Below, piece by piece: positions 49,462 through 58,573 of a DNA stretch of 64,000 nucleotides. Source of the stretch: a virus. The stretch's first letter is position 1; each line of letters starts with the position of its first letter. Location of the stretch: positions 23,119-87,118 of IMG/VR virus record IMGVR_UViG_3300021375_000018; one strand, written 5' to 3'. The notes under the pieces are model-generated. The model did not search any database. It saw only the letters and a list, made by a program, of their open reading frames with translations, and had not been told where the DNA came from. A program made the translations under genes and the position numbers.

Positions 49462-52400
49462 ATGCAGTTTAATTTATCTGAATTAATATATGAATCTAGC
49501 AATAAAGATGTTCATAAAGTTTTTGAAAACAATAAAATAGGTGATGTTACTGATCCTACTCAAGATAATGAGCAAGTAACTTTTAATGAGTTAAGACCAA
49601 AGCTTGCAAAAATTGCTGATTGGTTAGAGAAAAAAGTTGGTAGTAGTGAAGATATAAACAAAGAGCTTGAGTCTTTTATATCTTCTTTAGACAATCCAGG
49701 AATTGAAGACATTAAAAGTGATGGTGTTTTTAATAGAACTTTATTGAATAGACTAACTGCTATAGACATTACTGGGACTAACTTTAATATAAACCCAGTA
49801 AACGTTAAAAAAGGAGCAGATCAAGAATCAGGTGCTACTTCTATAGATGTTAATGCTTATAAAAATGGAGCGCAGATAATTCCTTTTTTATTGGAGGTTG
49901 ATGGTCCATCTGCTGGTGTTGGTGAATCTTTTTATGTTTTGTTGATGCCTCTTATTGGTAGCGTTTTAAAAGAAAAAAACAAGAAATTGCACAGTGCTGT
50001 TTTTGACATTGAAATACCTGTGGGTGAAGATAACAAAGTAATTTGGACTAGTATTAAAAAGATTCCTGTTTTGATGTTGAATTCCGTGGAGGAGCTTGAA
50101 GAGTTAAAGGTTGCAACTAGATTAATTGGTGATCAAAGTCTTACTAAGTTTAAGAAGTATTCTATTAAGCTGAATCAGAGAAGAACACAACGTCCTTCAG
50201 AGACAAGTTCTTCAAAGACAAACGATTCGTTTAATCGAAAAGGTACGATTATTCATGAGCAATATGATCTATCAGATGCTTTTCTTATTACAGAACATAT
50301 AAGCCCAAGTAAATTCATGCAAGCATGTATAAGAAAAATAAAAAGAAAATATTTCGATAGAAATAATCCAAAGTCATTTGACATTGAAAAAATTAAAATA
50401 ATATTTAATAAAGAGTATACGAATTTATTAAAAAATGCAAAAGATAAAAAAAATATTAAAAACACTTTAAAAGCTTCAAAAGGATTAATATCAAGAGATT
50501 TTAAAGAAGGCGAAAGAAAAACAAAAATAGAACAAGCTTTTAATCAGTTTTTTGAAGAAAAATTTCCTGAAAGTACTGTTAGTGATAAAGATACTATCAA
50601 TCAAGATAGTGAAGAGTCTAAACCAGATGCTGCTGGAAATTTAGAATCTACCCCTATTGAGACTGATGCGGGTGATATTGTTTTAATTACAACTACTCCT
50701 GCTGAAGAAGAAGCTGCTACTGAAGAAGAAGCTGCTACTGAAGAAGCTGCTGCTACTGAAGAAGAAGCCGCTACTGAAGAAGCTGCTGCTACTGAAGAAG
50801 AGGCTCCGGCTGAAGAAGAGGCACCGGCTGAAGAAGAAGTAGAAGAAGAAGTAGAAGAAGTAGAAGAAGAAAAAGAAGGGTATGTTTTAGCAAGTCTGTT
50901 AGGTGAAGACACTAATGATGATAATACTTATAGCGATGATCAGCATAAACGAAATATTGGTATAGCTGAATTAAATAAACTAGATAAAGATGTTGATAAT
51001 GATGTAGATGATCCACTGGTTCTTTTTAAATTTGCGCTTGAAGATATAGTTGTTAAATTAATTAATATTTCTAAAGAACCAGATAAAAAAGAAAAAATTG
51101 AAAGGGTATTGGGTAGTGGCTGGAATAAAATAGCGAAAGAGTTTATAAAGAGTCATGGTGATCCTAGTAGTAAAGAAGATATTGATGCTATAGCAGATAT
51201 AGCTGAGTCTGATCCTAAAGCTGACGCTGAAACTGATCCTAAAGCTGACGCTGAAACTGATCCTAATGAGGATTCTGAATCTACTTCTATTGAATCCGAA
51301 TATCAACCACCACTTCTTAATGTTCCAGACTTTTCATGGGATAATACTGATAGCGCTAATGAAGATTTATTAAATCTTCATGACTTAATAAGTAATAATA
51401 CAATTTCTCCGCTAACTCCTACACCAACTATTAGCAATGAAGAATTTTCTAGACAAGATCCTGTAACACATATTGAAGAGATTGTATCAAGTAATGAAGA
51501 AACAAAGAAATATTATGATGATGCTGATGTTAAAGAAAGAGCAGTTGTTAGAAATGGTTTATTAGCTAAGCAAACATTATCACAAATGATTCAAGCAACA
51601 AATCTAGCTATAGATAAAGCAATCGCATCATTACCTACAAAAATTGGCGGAGTTGATATTTCAAAATCTATAACCAAAGCAGATGAAAAAAGTATTGAAA
51701 ACTTTGATGGCATTGTAGATTATAATAAAAATGTAAGGGAAGAAATTATTGCTGCTTTAAAAGGTTCAACTGATTTTAAAAATTCTGAATATGTTACTCA
51801 AGAATTATATAATGTAAAGGCAAAAAAAGAAAAAGCTACAGCTAAGAAAGCTACAGCTAAGAAAGCTACAGCTAAGAAATCTACTACTAGCACATTATCC
51901 AGTTCAAAAAATTATTTTTATACTATGCCGCTTTCAGGTTTGTTATTTGAGAGTAGTGGCACAAATATTAATGCAGCTGCTATGTCAATTGCTGATATTA
52001 TACAGTTAGCAACAGTAAACGCACAAATAGAGATTCAAAATATTCATAATAAACATCAATTAAAAATGCAAGAAGAAGATGAAAAAGTTTTAAGAACAAG
52101 ACAAGAAAAAGCTTATCAAATTAGTAGAATAACACAATATAGTAACTACACTTATCTTAAAAGAAGAATAGACAATACAATTTTCACTATTATTAATCAA
52201 CTAGAAAAAGCAATAATAGATCAGAAATTATCTACTCTACAAGCAAGAGACGCAAATTATTACCGAGATAGAACTGCTGGTGTTGAAGATATGGATAATG
52301 AGCATAGAGATAAAGCATTAGCTGCTATATATGCTACAAAAACTGCAGCAGCAGGATTAGGTACTGTAGGAGTTGCCACAGGAGGTGCTGCAGTTCTTGT

Positions 52401-54012
52401 AGGAACAGCATCAGGTATTGCTGGAACAGCTGGCGCTGTTGCTCTTGGAGGTCTAGTGGTAGCAGGAGCTGTATTTTCATTACCAGTAATTGGATTAGCA
52501 GGATACACGTTTTATCAAAAAAATAAAAGAGAAATAAAAAAACAAGAAAATAAAAGAAAACGTGATAGACTTATACAAGCACAAGAAGACGCAAATGCTG
52601 CGCAAAGAGAAGAATTAGATATTGATAGACTAAAAGTAGATCATAAACGAACTATTATGTGTCTCAACGAGATTTTAAAAGAAGTTTGTACAAGAATAGA
52701 AGTTATTAGGAATAATCCTGTATTTAAAGAGTATATTGGCTTTGATGAAGATTCACCTGCTTATTTGCAACTAGGAGCAGCTGATACAGTTAAAAGACAA
52801 ACTGTGGATCCAGATTCTAGTGTTAGAAACCAGAGACTTCAAGCTAATTTTAATATTATATATAAAAAACCATTATCAGTTTTATTATTTGAAGACACAG
52901 ACAATAATTCTAAAGTTAGTGATACTATTAATTATAGCGACATAAAACCAATTATTGAAAAGCATATACCTGATTTGATTAAAGCTGATAGAAACAATAT
53001 GATTCCTGTACTTATTGAGCAGTTTATAGATACAATTACTGGATGTGGTGATTCAATAAAAGGTTTGCCTGCACCTAAGAGCGTTAAAAGTATAGTAAGC
53101 GATTATATTCCAAGAGATGTTCAACGTGGCAAACCAATGTTACAAGCGCCATCAGGAATACCAGCAATGATTGGTGCACCAACATCAGCAGATCAAGAAT
53201 GTAGTGTTATGCAAGTGCTAAACATATTGAATAATGCTGGAAGAAGAGACTTAATGATATCTTTCTTAAGTAGTTTATCAAGTCAAGATAAAGAATATTA
53301 CAAACCGGGAGATAGCTTTTCTGGTGTAATGGAAAACATGTCAAGCGATGATGAATTAGATAGCTCTGTTAAAAAAGAAATATTAAATGATAGTGAAGCT
53401 AATGAAATTATTAATACAGTTAGAGAAGATTTATTTAATATTTCTCAAGAAAACTTTGACAAGTTATTAAAGTTAGAGGGTATATTTGGTAACTTAGATA
53501 GCCAATTAAAGAAAATAAAAAGCACATTATCTTCTTTTGGAATTGAATTGAAAGAAGACATTAAAAACAATTTACTAGAAGAAACAAAGAGAGAAGATGT
53601 ATTAAATAGTATATGTAATATAGACAGTGATAGCAAAGAATTAAGTTTAGACTTTATATTTAACTACTTAAGTAGAATATTAGCTATAGAAATTAAAATT
53701 GATTTCAAAGAAGATGAAGATAAAGTTTTAAACAATTCTGATATTTTGTCATTAATAAGATTTAATTCATCAGTTAAATTATTAGAAAAGATTGATGAAA
53801 CAAATAAAAAGAAAATTAAAAAGTATAAGAAAGAATCTGAAGTTCATAAAAGAATTTTTAAAGCTGTGGCAAAAAAGATAAAAGAATCAGAAAACGAAAA
53901 ATTGAAGAAAATTACTTCTAAAGGAAGTGAATTAAAGCTAGAGAATGATTATATTTATGCTAGTGGTATTAAACAATTATTAAAACAAAGAAGAGTTATA
54001 TATGAACAATAA
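49462..54012 (+). CDS. Giant polyprotein-like virion protein with internal LSxLLFE sites (1516 aa)
   Basis: Three related motifs divide the protein: FNLSELIYE|SS at residues 3-13, MPLSGLLFE|SS near 826 and KPLSVLLFE|DT near 1139, each resembling a targeting leader ending in an (L/I)xE-type site. Between them lie an Ala/Glu repeat tract (about 415-470), DPKADAET repeats (about 585), Lys/Ala/Thr repeats (about 791-806) and a long Gly/Ala-rich hydrophobic stretch (about 970-1018) that could form two membrane helices. A helical C-terminal third follows. It looks like a precursor cut into about three mature head proteins, one of them membrane-active; this is inference. Confidence 0.55.
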   Translation: MQFNLSELIYESSNKDVHKVFENNKIGDVTDPTQDNEQVTFNELRPKLAKIADWLEKKVGSSEDINKELESFISSLDNPGIEDIKSDGVFNRTLLNRLTAIDITGTNFNINPVNVKKGADQESGATSIDVNAYKNGAQIIPFLLEVDGPSAGVGESFYVLLMPLIGSVLKEKNKKLHSAVFDIEIPVGEDNKVIWTSIKKIPVLMLNSVEELEELKVATRLIGDQSLTKFKKYSIKLNQRRTQRPSETSSSKTNDSFNRKGTIIHEQYDLSDAFLITEHISPSKFMQACIRKIKRKYFDRNNPKSFDIEKIKIIFNKEYTNLLKNAKDKKNIKNTLKASKGLISRDFKEGERKTKIEQAFNQFFEEKFPESTVSDKDTINQDSEESKPDAAGNLESTPIETDAGDIVLITTTPAEEEAATEEEAATEEAAATEEEAATEEAAATEEEAPAEEEAPAEEEVEEEVEEVEEEKEGYVLASLLGEDTNDDNTYSDDQHKRNIGIAELNKLDKDVDNDVDDPLVLFKFALEDIVVKLINISKEPDKKEKIERVLGSGWNKIAKEFIKSHGDPSSKEDIDAIADIAESDPKADAETDPKADAETDPNEDSESTSIESEYQPPLLNVPDFSWDNTDSANEDLLNLHDLISNNTISPLTPTPTISNEEFSRQDPVTHIEEIVSSNEETKKYYDDADVKERAVVRNGLLAKQTLSQMIQATNLAIDKAIASLPTKIGGVDISKSITKADEKSIENFDGIVDYNKNVREEIIAALKGSTDFKNSEYVTQELYNVKAKKEKATAKKATAKKATAKKSTTSTLSSSKNYFYTMPLSGLLFESSGTNINAAAMSIADIIQLATVNAQIEIQNIHNKHQLKMQEEDEKVLRTRQEKAYQISRITQYSNYTYLKRRIDNTIFTIINQLEKAIIDQKLSTLQARDANYYRDRTAGVEDMDNEHRDKALAAIYATKTAAAGLGTVGVATGGAAVLVGTASGIAGTAGAVALGGLVVAGAVFSLPVIGLAGYTFYQKNKREIKKQENKRKRDRLIQAQEDANAAQREELDIDRLKVDHKRTIMCLNEILKEVCTRIEVIRNNPVFKEYIGFDEDSPAYLQLGAADTVKRQTVDPDSSVRNQRLQANFNIIYKKPLSVLLFEDTDNNSKVSDTINYSDIKPIIEKHIPDLIKADRNNMIPVLIEQFIDTITGCGDSIKGLPAPKSVKSIVSDYIPRDVQRGKPMLQAPSGIPAMIGAPTSADQECSVMQVLNILNNAGRRDLMISFLSSLSSQDKEYYKPGDSFSGVMENMSSDDELDSSVKKEILNDSEANEIINTVREDLFNISQENFDKLLKLEGIFGNLDSQLKKIKSTLSSFGIELKEDIKNNLLEETKREDVLNSICNIDSDSKELSLDFIFNYLSRILAIEIKIDFKEDEDKVLNNSDILSLIRFNSSVKLLEKIDETNKKKIKKYKKESEVHKRIFKAVAKKIKESENEKLKKITSKGSELKLENDYIYASGIKQLLKQRRVIYEQ
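50701..50870 (+). repeat. GAA/GCT-rich repeat tract encoding Ala/Glu/Thr repeats
   Basis: Irregular repeats of GCTACTGAAGAAGAA and GCTGAAGAAGAG encode TEEEAATEEAAATEE-type sequence. The antisense Ser/Ala open frame here is a by-product of this composition. The tract is prone to length change. Confidence 0.75.
51211..51264 (+). repeat. 24-base tandem repeat, 2.25 units
   Basis: GATCCTAAAGCTGACGCTGA followed by AACT occurs twice in tandem and begins a third time, encoding DPKADAET. Confidence 0.8.
51835..51879 (+). repeat. 15-base tandem repeat, three units
   Basis: GCTACAGCTAAGAAA repeats three times exactly and encodes a basic ATAKK linker just before the second LSxLLFE motif. Confidence 0.85.
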
Positions 54013-55495
54013 AAAGTTAACAGAGCTTGTAAACATTTCAGGAGGATCTGGTATTATAGGCGTTGGTACTACAGCTTTAAAAAACTTTTTATCTTTAACT
54101 GGAATGGTATTGAATATTGTAAACTATATTATAAGTTCTTTAATATCAGTTTTATACGGAGATTTTAGTAAAGTTAACAGTAACTTTGAGTCAAGAAACA
54201 AGTCGCTTGTTGACTCTATTGATAGTAATATTCAAAAAGCAGGTGTAACTGATGAGGTTAAAGTTTTTACTTTTTTACAGTCACCTAATCTTTATATAAT
54301 AGATAAAGTTGCAACTGCAGAAAATATTAAAAAAATACCAGGTGTTGAGGCAATAGGTGGAATAGCAAATTTTGCTGCAAAAGCAATTTTAAAAAATGGA
54401 AAATTTGCTGGAGATAAAAACAAAAAAGGATTCGTTACGTTTTATCCTTATAGAAGTGCTGAAGAACAAAAAAAGTTAGGTAAGTTAGATGAAGAAGGAA
54501 AAAATAACTTAAATGCATGGTTATCTTCACAAGCTGTTAATGATCCTGAAATGCTTAAGTTGTTGAATATTGTTATGACTAAACCTCAAAGTAAAATTTC
54601 TAAAAAATTTAACAGCTTAATGAATGTTGGAAATTATAGTGAAATAGGTCAACTTCTTGCAGACTTGAAAAGCAAGACTAAGCTGACTCAAACTGATGAG
54701 AGTAAATTTAGTATAAAAAATGTATTATTAGAAAACAATTCTAATGAATTAAAAGGTAAGAAATTTGTAGAATTTATAGAAGGACTTCTAGAGGAAGTAA
54801 TAAAAATAAACGATATAAGCGAAGATAAAACTATAAAAGAAATAAATGACTTCAAAGAATTACAAAAAGAAATAAAAGAAAAGTTAATAGAAGAAATTGT
54901 TTTTTACAAGTATGTTGAATGTATAAATGGCGTTAATATTACTTTGTTAAATAATGTAAAGAGTTTTATTTCTAATAAAGATCATAGATTTGAAGTAAAA
55001 AACATAGATAATTTAGATAATTTTTTTAAAAATCTTAAAGGTAGCTCAAGTTTTTCAAATCAAACAAAAAAATCAATTTCTTCAGTATCAAAAATGAAAG
55101 AATCATTTGATAAAATAAATAGTATTAGTAACAATAAAGAAAAAGTAAAAGTAATAATATCATTATTAGATAATATTGTTGAATATGAAAATATTTTTAA
55201 TGATGTAAAAAAACCTACTTCTACAAAAAATAAAGATACATATAAAGAATTAATGCTATCTTCACCAGAACTTGTTAAATTAAATAAAGAATCAAAAAAC
55301 TTATTAACTGCAATTAAAGGATATAATAGTTTTGAAGAAATTAAAAAAGTCAATAATATTCTAAAAAAACAAATTTTAAGTAAAATAGAAAAAACTGAAG
55401 AAAACTATTACAATGATAAAGATATTATTAACGAAGTATATTTATGTAGTATTGAAAAATTTATGTTTGAAAACAAACTAGAAAGAAAGATTTGA
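54002..55495 (+). CDS. Virion-cluster protein with hydrophobic N-terminus (497 aa)
   Basis: The start lies 11 bases inside the preceding giant gene. Residues about 12-55 form a glycine-rich hydrophobic region (SGIIGVGTTALKNFLSLTGM, then VLNIVNYIISSLISVLYG) that could insert in a membrane. The rest is a lysine-rich helical protein with an LLENNSNE site near residue 245. I recognise no family. Its coupling to the giant gene and its membrane-prone start suggest a head-internal protein that may act during DNA entry. Confidence 0.5.
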   Translation: MNNKKLTELVNISGGSGIIGVGTTALKNFLSLTGMVLNIVNYIISSLISVLYGDFSKVNSNFESRNKSLVDSIDSNIQKAGVTDEVKVFTFLQSPNLYIIDKVATAENIKKIPGVEAIGGIANFAAKAILKNGKFAGDKNKKGFVTFYPYRSAEEQKKLGKLDEEGKNNLNAWLSSQAVNDPEMLKLLNIVMTKPQSKISKKFNSLMNVGNYSEIGQLLADLKSKTKLTQTDESKFSIKNVLLENNSNELKGKKFVEFIEGLLEEVIKINDISEDKTIKEINDFKELQKEIKEKLIEEIVFYKYVECINGVNITLLNNVKSFISNKDHRFEVKNIDNLDNFFKNLKGSSSFSNQTKKSISSVSKMKESFDKINSISNNKEKVKVIISLLDNIVEYENIFNDVKKPTSTKNKDTYKELMLSSPELVKLNKESKNLLTAIKGYNSFEEIKKVNNILKKQILSKIEKTEENYYNDKDIINEVYLCSIEKFMFENKLERKI

Positions 55496-55499
55496 AAAT

Positions 55500-55916
55500 A
55501 TGAATATCTTAAATGAAAAAATGATGATAAAGATATTATCAGAATCATATAATAAAAGATTAAACTTTTTTTTAGAAAACAAAGAAAGTAATCTTTCTAA
55601 AATAGATCTTAAATTAGTGGGTATTGGAACAAAAGTAACTCATAAGCCAACTGGTCTTGTTTATTCTGCAGGTGATCCACCAATAGTTTCTCAAGGTGAA
55701 AAAAGATTTTTAAATTTAATATTACCTGACAGTCCTAGAAAAGGTCTTGAGAAACCTCAATCTAGTCAAAATCTTGTGCTTGATGATAGTAATCCAGGAA
55801 ATCTTATAAAACCAGATAACAATAAAAATAAAAGCTTTAAAAGTATAGAATCAAAATCAGAATATATATTAGTTGATATTAATGATAAAGATGAACTATC
55901 CCAATACGAGATTTAA
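55500..55916 (+). CDS. Small protein with ILSE leader (138 aa)
   Basis: The N-terminus EKMMIKILSE|SYN fits the targeting pattern, and a second FFLE site follows within 20 residues. The middle has KVTHKPTGLVYSAGDPPIV, a small beta-rich unit, and the end is polar. Function is unknown; leader and neighbours suggest a virion protein. It has no strong ribosome site and may be translated by coupling to the upstream gene. Confidence 0.5.
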   Translation: MNILNEKMMIKILSESYNKRLNFFLENKESNLSKIDLKLVGIGTKVTHKPTGLVYSAGDPPIVSQGEKRFLNLILPDSPRKGLEKPQSSQNLVLDDSNPGNLIKPDNNKNKSFKSIESKSEYILVDINDKDELSQYEI

Positions 55917-55927
55917 AAGGTATAAAA

Positions 55928-56665
55928 ATGAATTTAGAAAAATTAATTAAAGACGCTGTAGATCAAACTTTACTTGAAAAAGGATTGAATATACATAAGT
56001 CAGAAAAAAATGAAACAGATGCTAAGCAGTATAATTCAAATGTTATCTCTGAGGCATATGTTACACAAGCTGGCAAGTTTGATTTAAAAACAGAATTGCT
56101 ATCACAAAAAACAAAAAAAGCGCATCAAGAATTGTTAGAAGGATATGTTAAAGAACTTAATACAATATCTTCTAAGCTCGATGGCGTAGATAAATCTGCA
56201 GCTAATTTAAATAATTCACAGTTTAGATCTTTAAAAATTGATGAAACTTATAATTTAAATGCAGCATTTTTACATGGTTTATACTTTCAAAACATTTCAG
56301 ACTTAAGCAGTCAAGTAACTGTTGATTCTTTAACTTACATGAAATTAGCTAGAGACTTTGGGACATTTGATAGATGGCAAGAAGACTTTATCGCTTGCGG
56401 TTTATCAGCTAGAAATGGTTGGGTTGTTACAATGTATAGTACTCAACTTAGAAGATATATAAATACAGTTATTGATTTACATAGTCAAAATGTTATGATA
56501 GGTATGCAACCAATTATAGTTGTTGACTGTTGGGAACATAGTTACTATAGAGACTATTTAAAAGATAGAAAAACTTATTTATATGGTATGATGAAAGAAT
56601 TAAACTGGTCTGTTATAGAAGAAAGAATTAAAATTTCTGAAAAGATTCACAAAGTATTAGGGTAA
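55928..56665 (+). CDS. Fe/Mn superoxide dismutase-like protein in the virion cluster
   Basis: After a 50-residue N-terminal extension, residues about 55-240 match the Fe/Mn-SOD fold. KTKKAHQELLEGYVKELN supplies the first His (about 64), NAAFLHGLYFQNIS the second (about 115), and VVDCWEHSYYRDYLKDRKTY the Asp (about 199) and last His (about 203). FGTFDRWQEDF and GWVVTMYS are also kept. All four metal ligands appear present, so activity is plausible. The context of presumed head proteins suggests a packaged enzyme or a structural re-use of the fold. The leader TLLEKGL offers a weak LxE site. Confidence 0.78.
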   Translation: MNLEKLIKDAVDQTLLEKGLNIHKSEKNETDAKQYNSNVISEAYVTQAGKFDLKTELLSQKTKKAHQELLEGYVKELNTISSKLDGVDKSAANLNNSQFRSLKIDETYNLNAAFLHGLYFQNISDLSSQVTVDSLTYMKLARDFGTFDRWQEDFIACGLSARNGWVVTMYSTQLRRYINTVIDLHSQNVMIGMQPIIVVDCWEHSYYRDYLKDRKTYLYGMMKELNWSVIEERIKISEKIHKVLG

Positions 56666-56669
56666 AGTT

Positions 56670-57482
56670 ATGTCAAAAAGATTTATAGAAAATGTATCAC
56701 TAATTTTAGAAAAAAAAAGTAATCCTACTTTAAGAATTCTCTTAGAAGAAGATGAAGAAAAAAAGCCTGACGCTTTTGACATGGGGCCTGATGGCGATGA
56801 TATTGATAAAGAACCTGTAGATTCAGAAGAAGATGTAGATTCAGAAGAAGATGTAGATTCAGAAGAAGATGTAGATTCAGAAGAAGATGTAGATCCAGAA
56901 GAAGATGTAGATCCAGAAGAAGATAACAGAGAATTAATTAATCAAGACCTGAAAGCTACAGCTCAAAAAATAGCTAATATAAAGGACGCTGCGCTAGACT
57001 TTACATATAATGTTGAAAGCGATAACAGTAATAATATTAAAAACTATTTTGAGAAAAAATTAAAACTTGAGTTTAATAATAGAGTATCATACAATAGTTT
57101 ATCTATTAATGACTTTTTATTTGAAGAAACTTCTGTTAAAGACATGGAAGCTGCGTTATCAGGAGCAAAAGAAGCAATAGAGTCTGGTCAAGAATTTATA
57201 CAATTAGCGAGTAATAACAATATTTCTATTGATCAATATCTTTCAATATCAAAAGATGCTTTTGTTAATTTTGATAATTTATTCCAAAAAGAAAATTTTA
57301 TTATACAAACAGTAGCAGACTTATTAAAATCAAGAGCACCTGTAAATGCAAAAAAATATTTTGATGAGTTTATTGATAAGTTTGAAAATTATTTATCAGC
57401 AAGTAAAGGTATTGAGATAGATAGAAGTTATTTGAGCAATATTAACTTTAAAACTGCAGCAGGTGGTAAAGCATCAGGATAA
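56670..57482 (+). CDS. Acidic-repeat protein with LLE leader (270 aa)
   Basis: The N-terminus has NVSLILE|KKS and then RILLEED, both LxE-like. Residues about 50-85 are six repeats of VDSEED or VDPEED, giving a strongly negative stretch. The C-terminal half is helical and contains SLSINDFLFE|ETS, related to the LSxLLFE motif of the giant neighbour. The layout (acidic, helical, cleavable) resembles scaffold or core proteins, but no family is recognised. Confidence 0.55.
   Translation: MSKRFIENVSLILEKKSNPTLRILLEEDEEKKPDAFDMGPDGDDIDKEPVDSEEDVDSEEDVDSEEDVDSEEDVDPEEDVDPEEDNRELINQDLKATAQKIANIKDAALDFTYNVESDNSNNIKNYFEKKLKLEFNNRVSYNSLSINDFLFEETSVKDMEAALSGAKEAIESGQEFIQLASNNNISIDQYLSISKDAFVNFDNLFQKENFIIQTVADLLKSRAPVNAKKYFDEFIDKFENYLSASKGIEIDRSYLSNINFKTAAGGKASG
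56817..56924 (+). repeat. 18-base tandem repeat, six units
   Basis: GTAGATTCAGAAGAAGAT occurs four times and GTAGATCCAGAAGAAGAT twice, in perfect register. It encodes VDSEED/VDPEED. The near identity implies recent expansion. Confidence 0.9.
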
Positions 57483-57484
57483 TA

Positions 57485-57793
57485 ATGAAGCAAAGCAAAA
57501 AACAAAAAAAACAAGTTACAAAAATACTAAATAATAAAACTATACATTTTGTTTTACCCGGTGAAATTCATAGAAAGCTTAGAGCTTTATTGTTTCTTAA
57601 AGAATCGTCAATGCAAGCATTCTTTAAATTAATGTCTGAAAAGTTTATTGAAGGCGATCCATATATTATGGACATTCTAGAAAAAAGAATTTCAGATATA
57701 AAAAATAAAAAACTAGACAACTTAAGAGAAATAAACGAGAAAGATCTGTACAATGCTATTGAAGAAAATTCGCCACTTAAAAAAGATGATTGA
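57485..57793 (+). CDS. Possible ribbon-helix-helix-like small protein
   Basis: The 102-residue protein has a basic start, then TIHFVLPGEIHRKLRALLFL and KESSMQAFFKLMSEKFIEGD, a strand followed by two helices in the style of ribbon-helix-helix DNA-binding proteins, and then a helical acidic tail. It could regulate transcription of the late cluster or bind DNA in the head. The start has AGGATAAT upstream, and the next gene begins inside its last codons. Confidence 0.5.
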   Translation: MKQSKKQKKQVTKILNNKTIHFVLPGEIHRKLRALLFLKESSMQAFFKLMSEKFIEGDPYIMDILEKRISDIKNKKLDNLREINEKDLYNAIEENSPLKKDD

Positions 57794-58106
57794 CTATAAA
57801 AGCTACGTAGAAAAAGTTATTAGCTATGTAGAAAAAGATTATAATAGTAAAATACAAGAGTTTAAAAACGATATCAACATTATCAAGCAAGACAATGAAA
57901 ATAAAAATAAAAAAATTAGTGATCTTAATGAAAAAATAGGCTTCTATGAGAGGGAAACAAAAGCATTAACAGACGATGTAATTCTTCTGTCAACTGCAAT
58001 AAAAGATATATATTATTCTGTTGAAGGATTAGTTATATCCATTGAAAGTAATAATTTTGATCTTGAAGAGCTAGATGAAGATGAAAAGAAAAAAGTATTT
58101 CACTAA
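57786..58106 (+). CDS. Coiled-coil protein (about 106 aa)
   Basis: I chose the ATG at 57786, which overlaps the previous stop in ATGATTGA; an ATG at 57753 in the same frame would add eleven residues. Residues about 5-65 are a long amphipathic helix (VEKVISYVEKDYNSKIQEFK, IIKQDNENKNKKISDLNEKI) typical of a coiled coil, followed by an acidic end. Function is unknown. Confidence 0.55.
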   Translation: MIDYKSYVEKVISYVEKDYNSKIQEFKNDINIIKQDNENKNKKISDLNEKIGFYERETKALTDDVILLSTAIKDIYYSVEGLVISIESNNFDLEELDEDEKKKVFH

Positions 58107-58169
58107 TTAGTTGCATATTTAATTTAAATTAAATATTTAGTATAAAGATATATTTTCATAGAGGTTGTT

Positions 58170-58565
58170 ATGATAAGTAATAATAGAAAAAAATTATTAA
58201 TGCTCGCTGAGTCTTTACTGTTTGAGCACTCAATAAACGAATGGTCTAGATCAGATTATAATGGTAGAAAGTTTCCAAACTATACAATGTATGATAGACC
58301 AGCTGATAAAATTGATGGTAATAATCATTATGAGCCAAGTTATGAAGAGAAATTTGAATTACCACTAGCACCATCAGACATCATGTCAGATCATATTACT
58401 ACACTAACAGTTAGTCATGAAGAGCTAAGCGATAAAAACTATGTCCCTAAGAACAATATAGAACTTATGAGGGCAATAAATTCTATAATGAAAAGTAAAG
58501 ACATGACTCAAAAACAGATAGAAAAAATTTGGAATATAAATAAAAAAATATTAAGTAAGGTATAA
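58170..58565 (+). CDS. Small virion-cluster protein with LLFE leader (131 aa)
   Basis: The N-terminus KKLLMLAESLLFE|HS is a clear member of the LLFE-type leaders. The body has many aromatic and proline residues (NGRKFPNYTMYDRPADK, FELPLAPSDIMSDHIT) and a helical end. A structural or internal virion role is inferred only from leader and context. Confidence 0.55.
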   Translation: MISNNRKKLLMLAESLLFEHSINEWSRSDYNGRKFPNYTMYDRPADKIDGNNHYEPSYEEKFELPLAPSDIMSDHITTLTVSHEELSDKNYVPKNNIELMRAINSIMKSKDMTQKQIEKIWNINKKILSKV

Positions 58566-58573
58566 TACTAACA

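Noticed and set aside
50601-50912. Antisense Ser/Ala-rich ORF of 103 codons
   Set aside because: It is a by-product of the GAA/GCT repeat tract of the real plus-strand gene and has no ribosome site.
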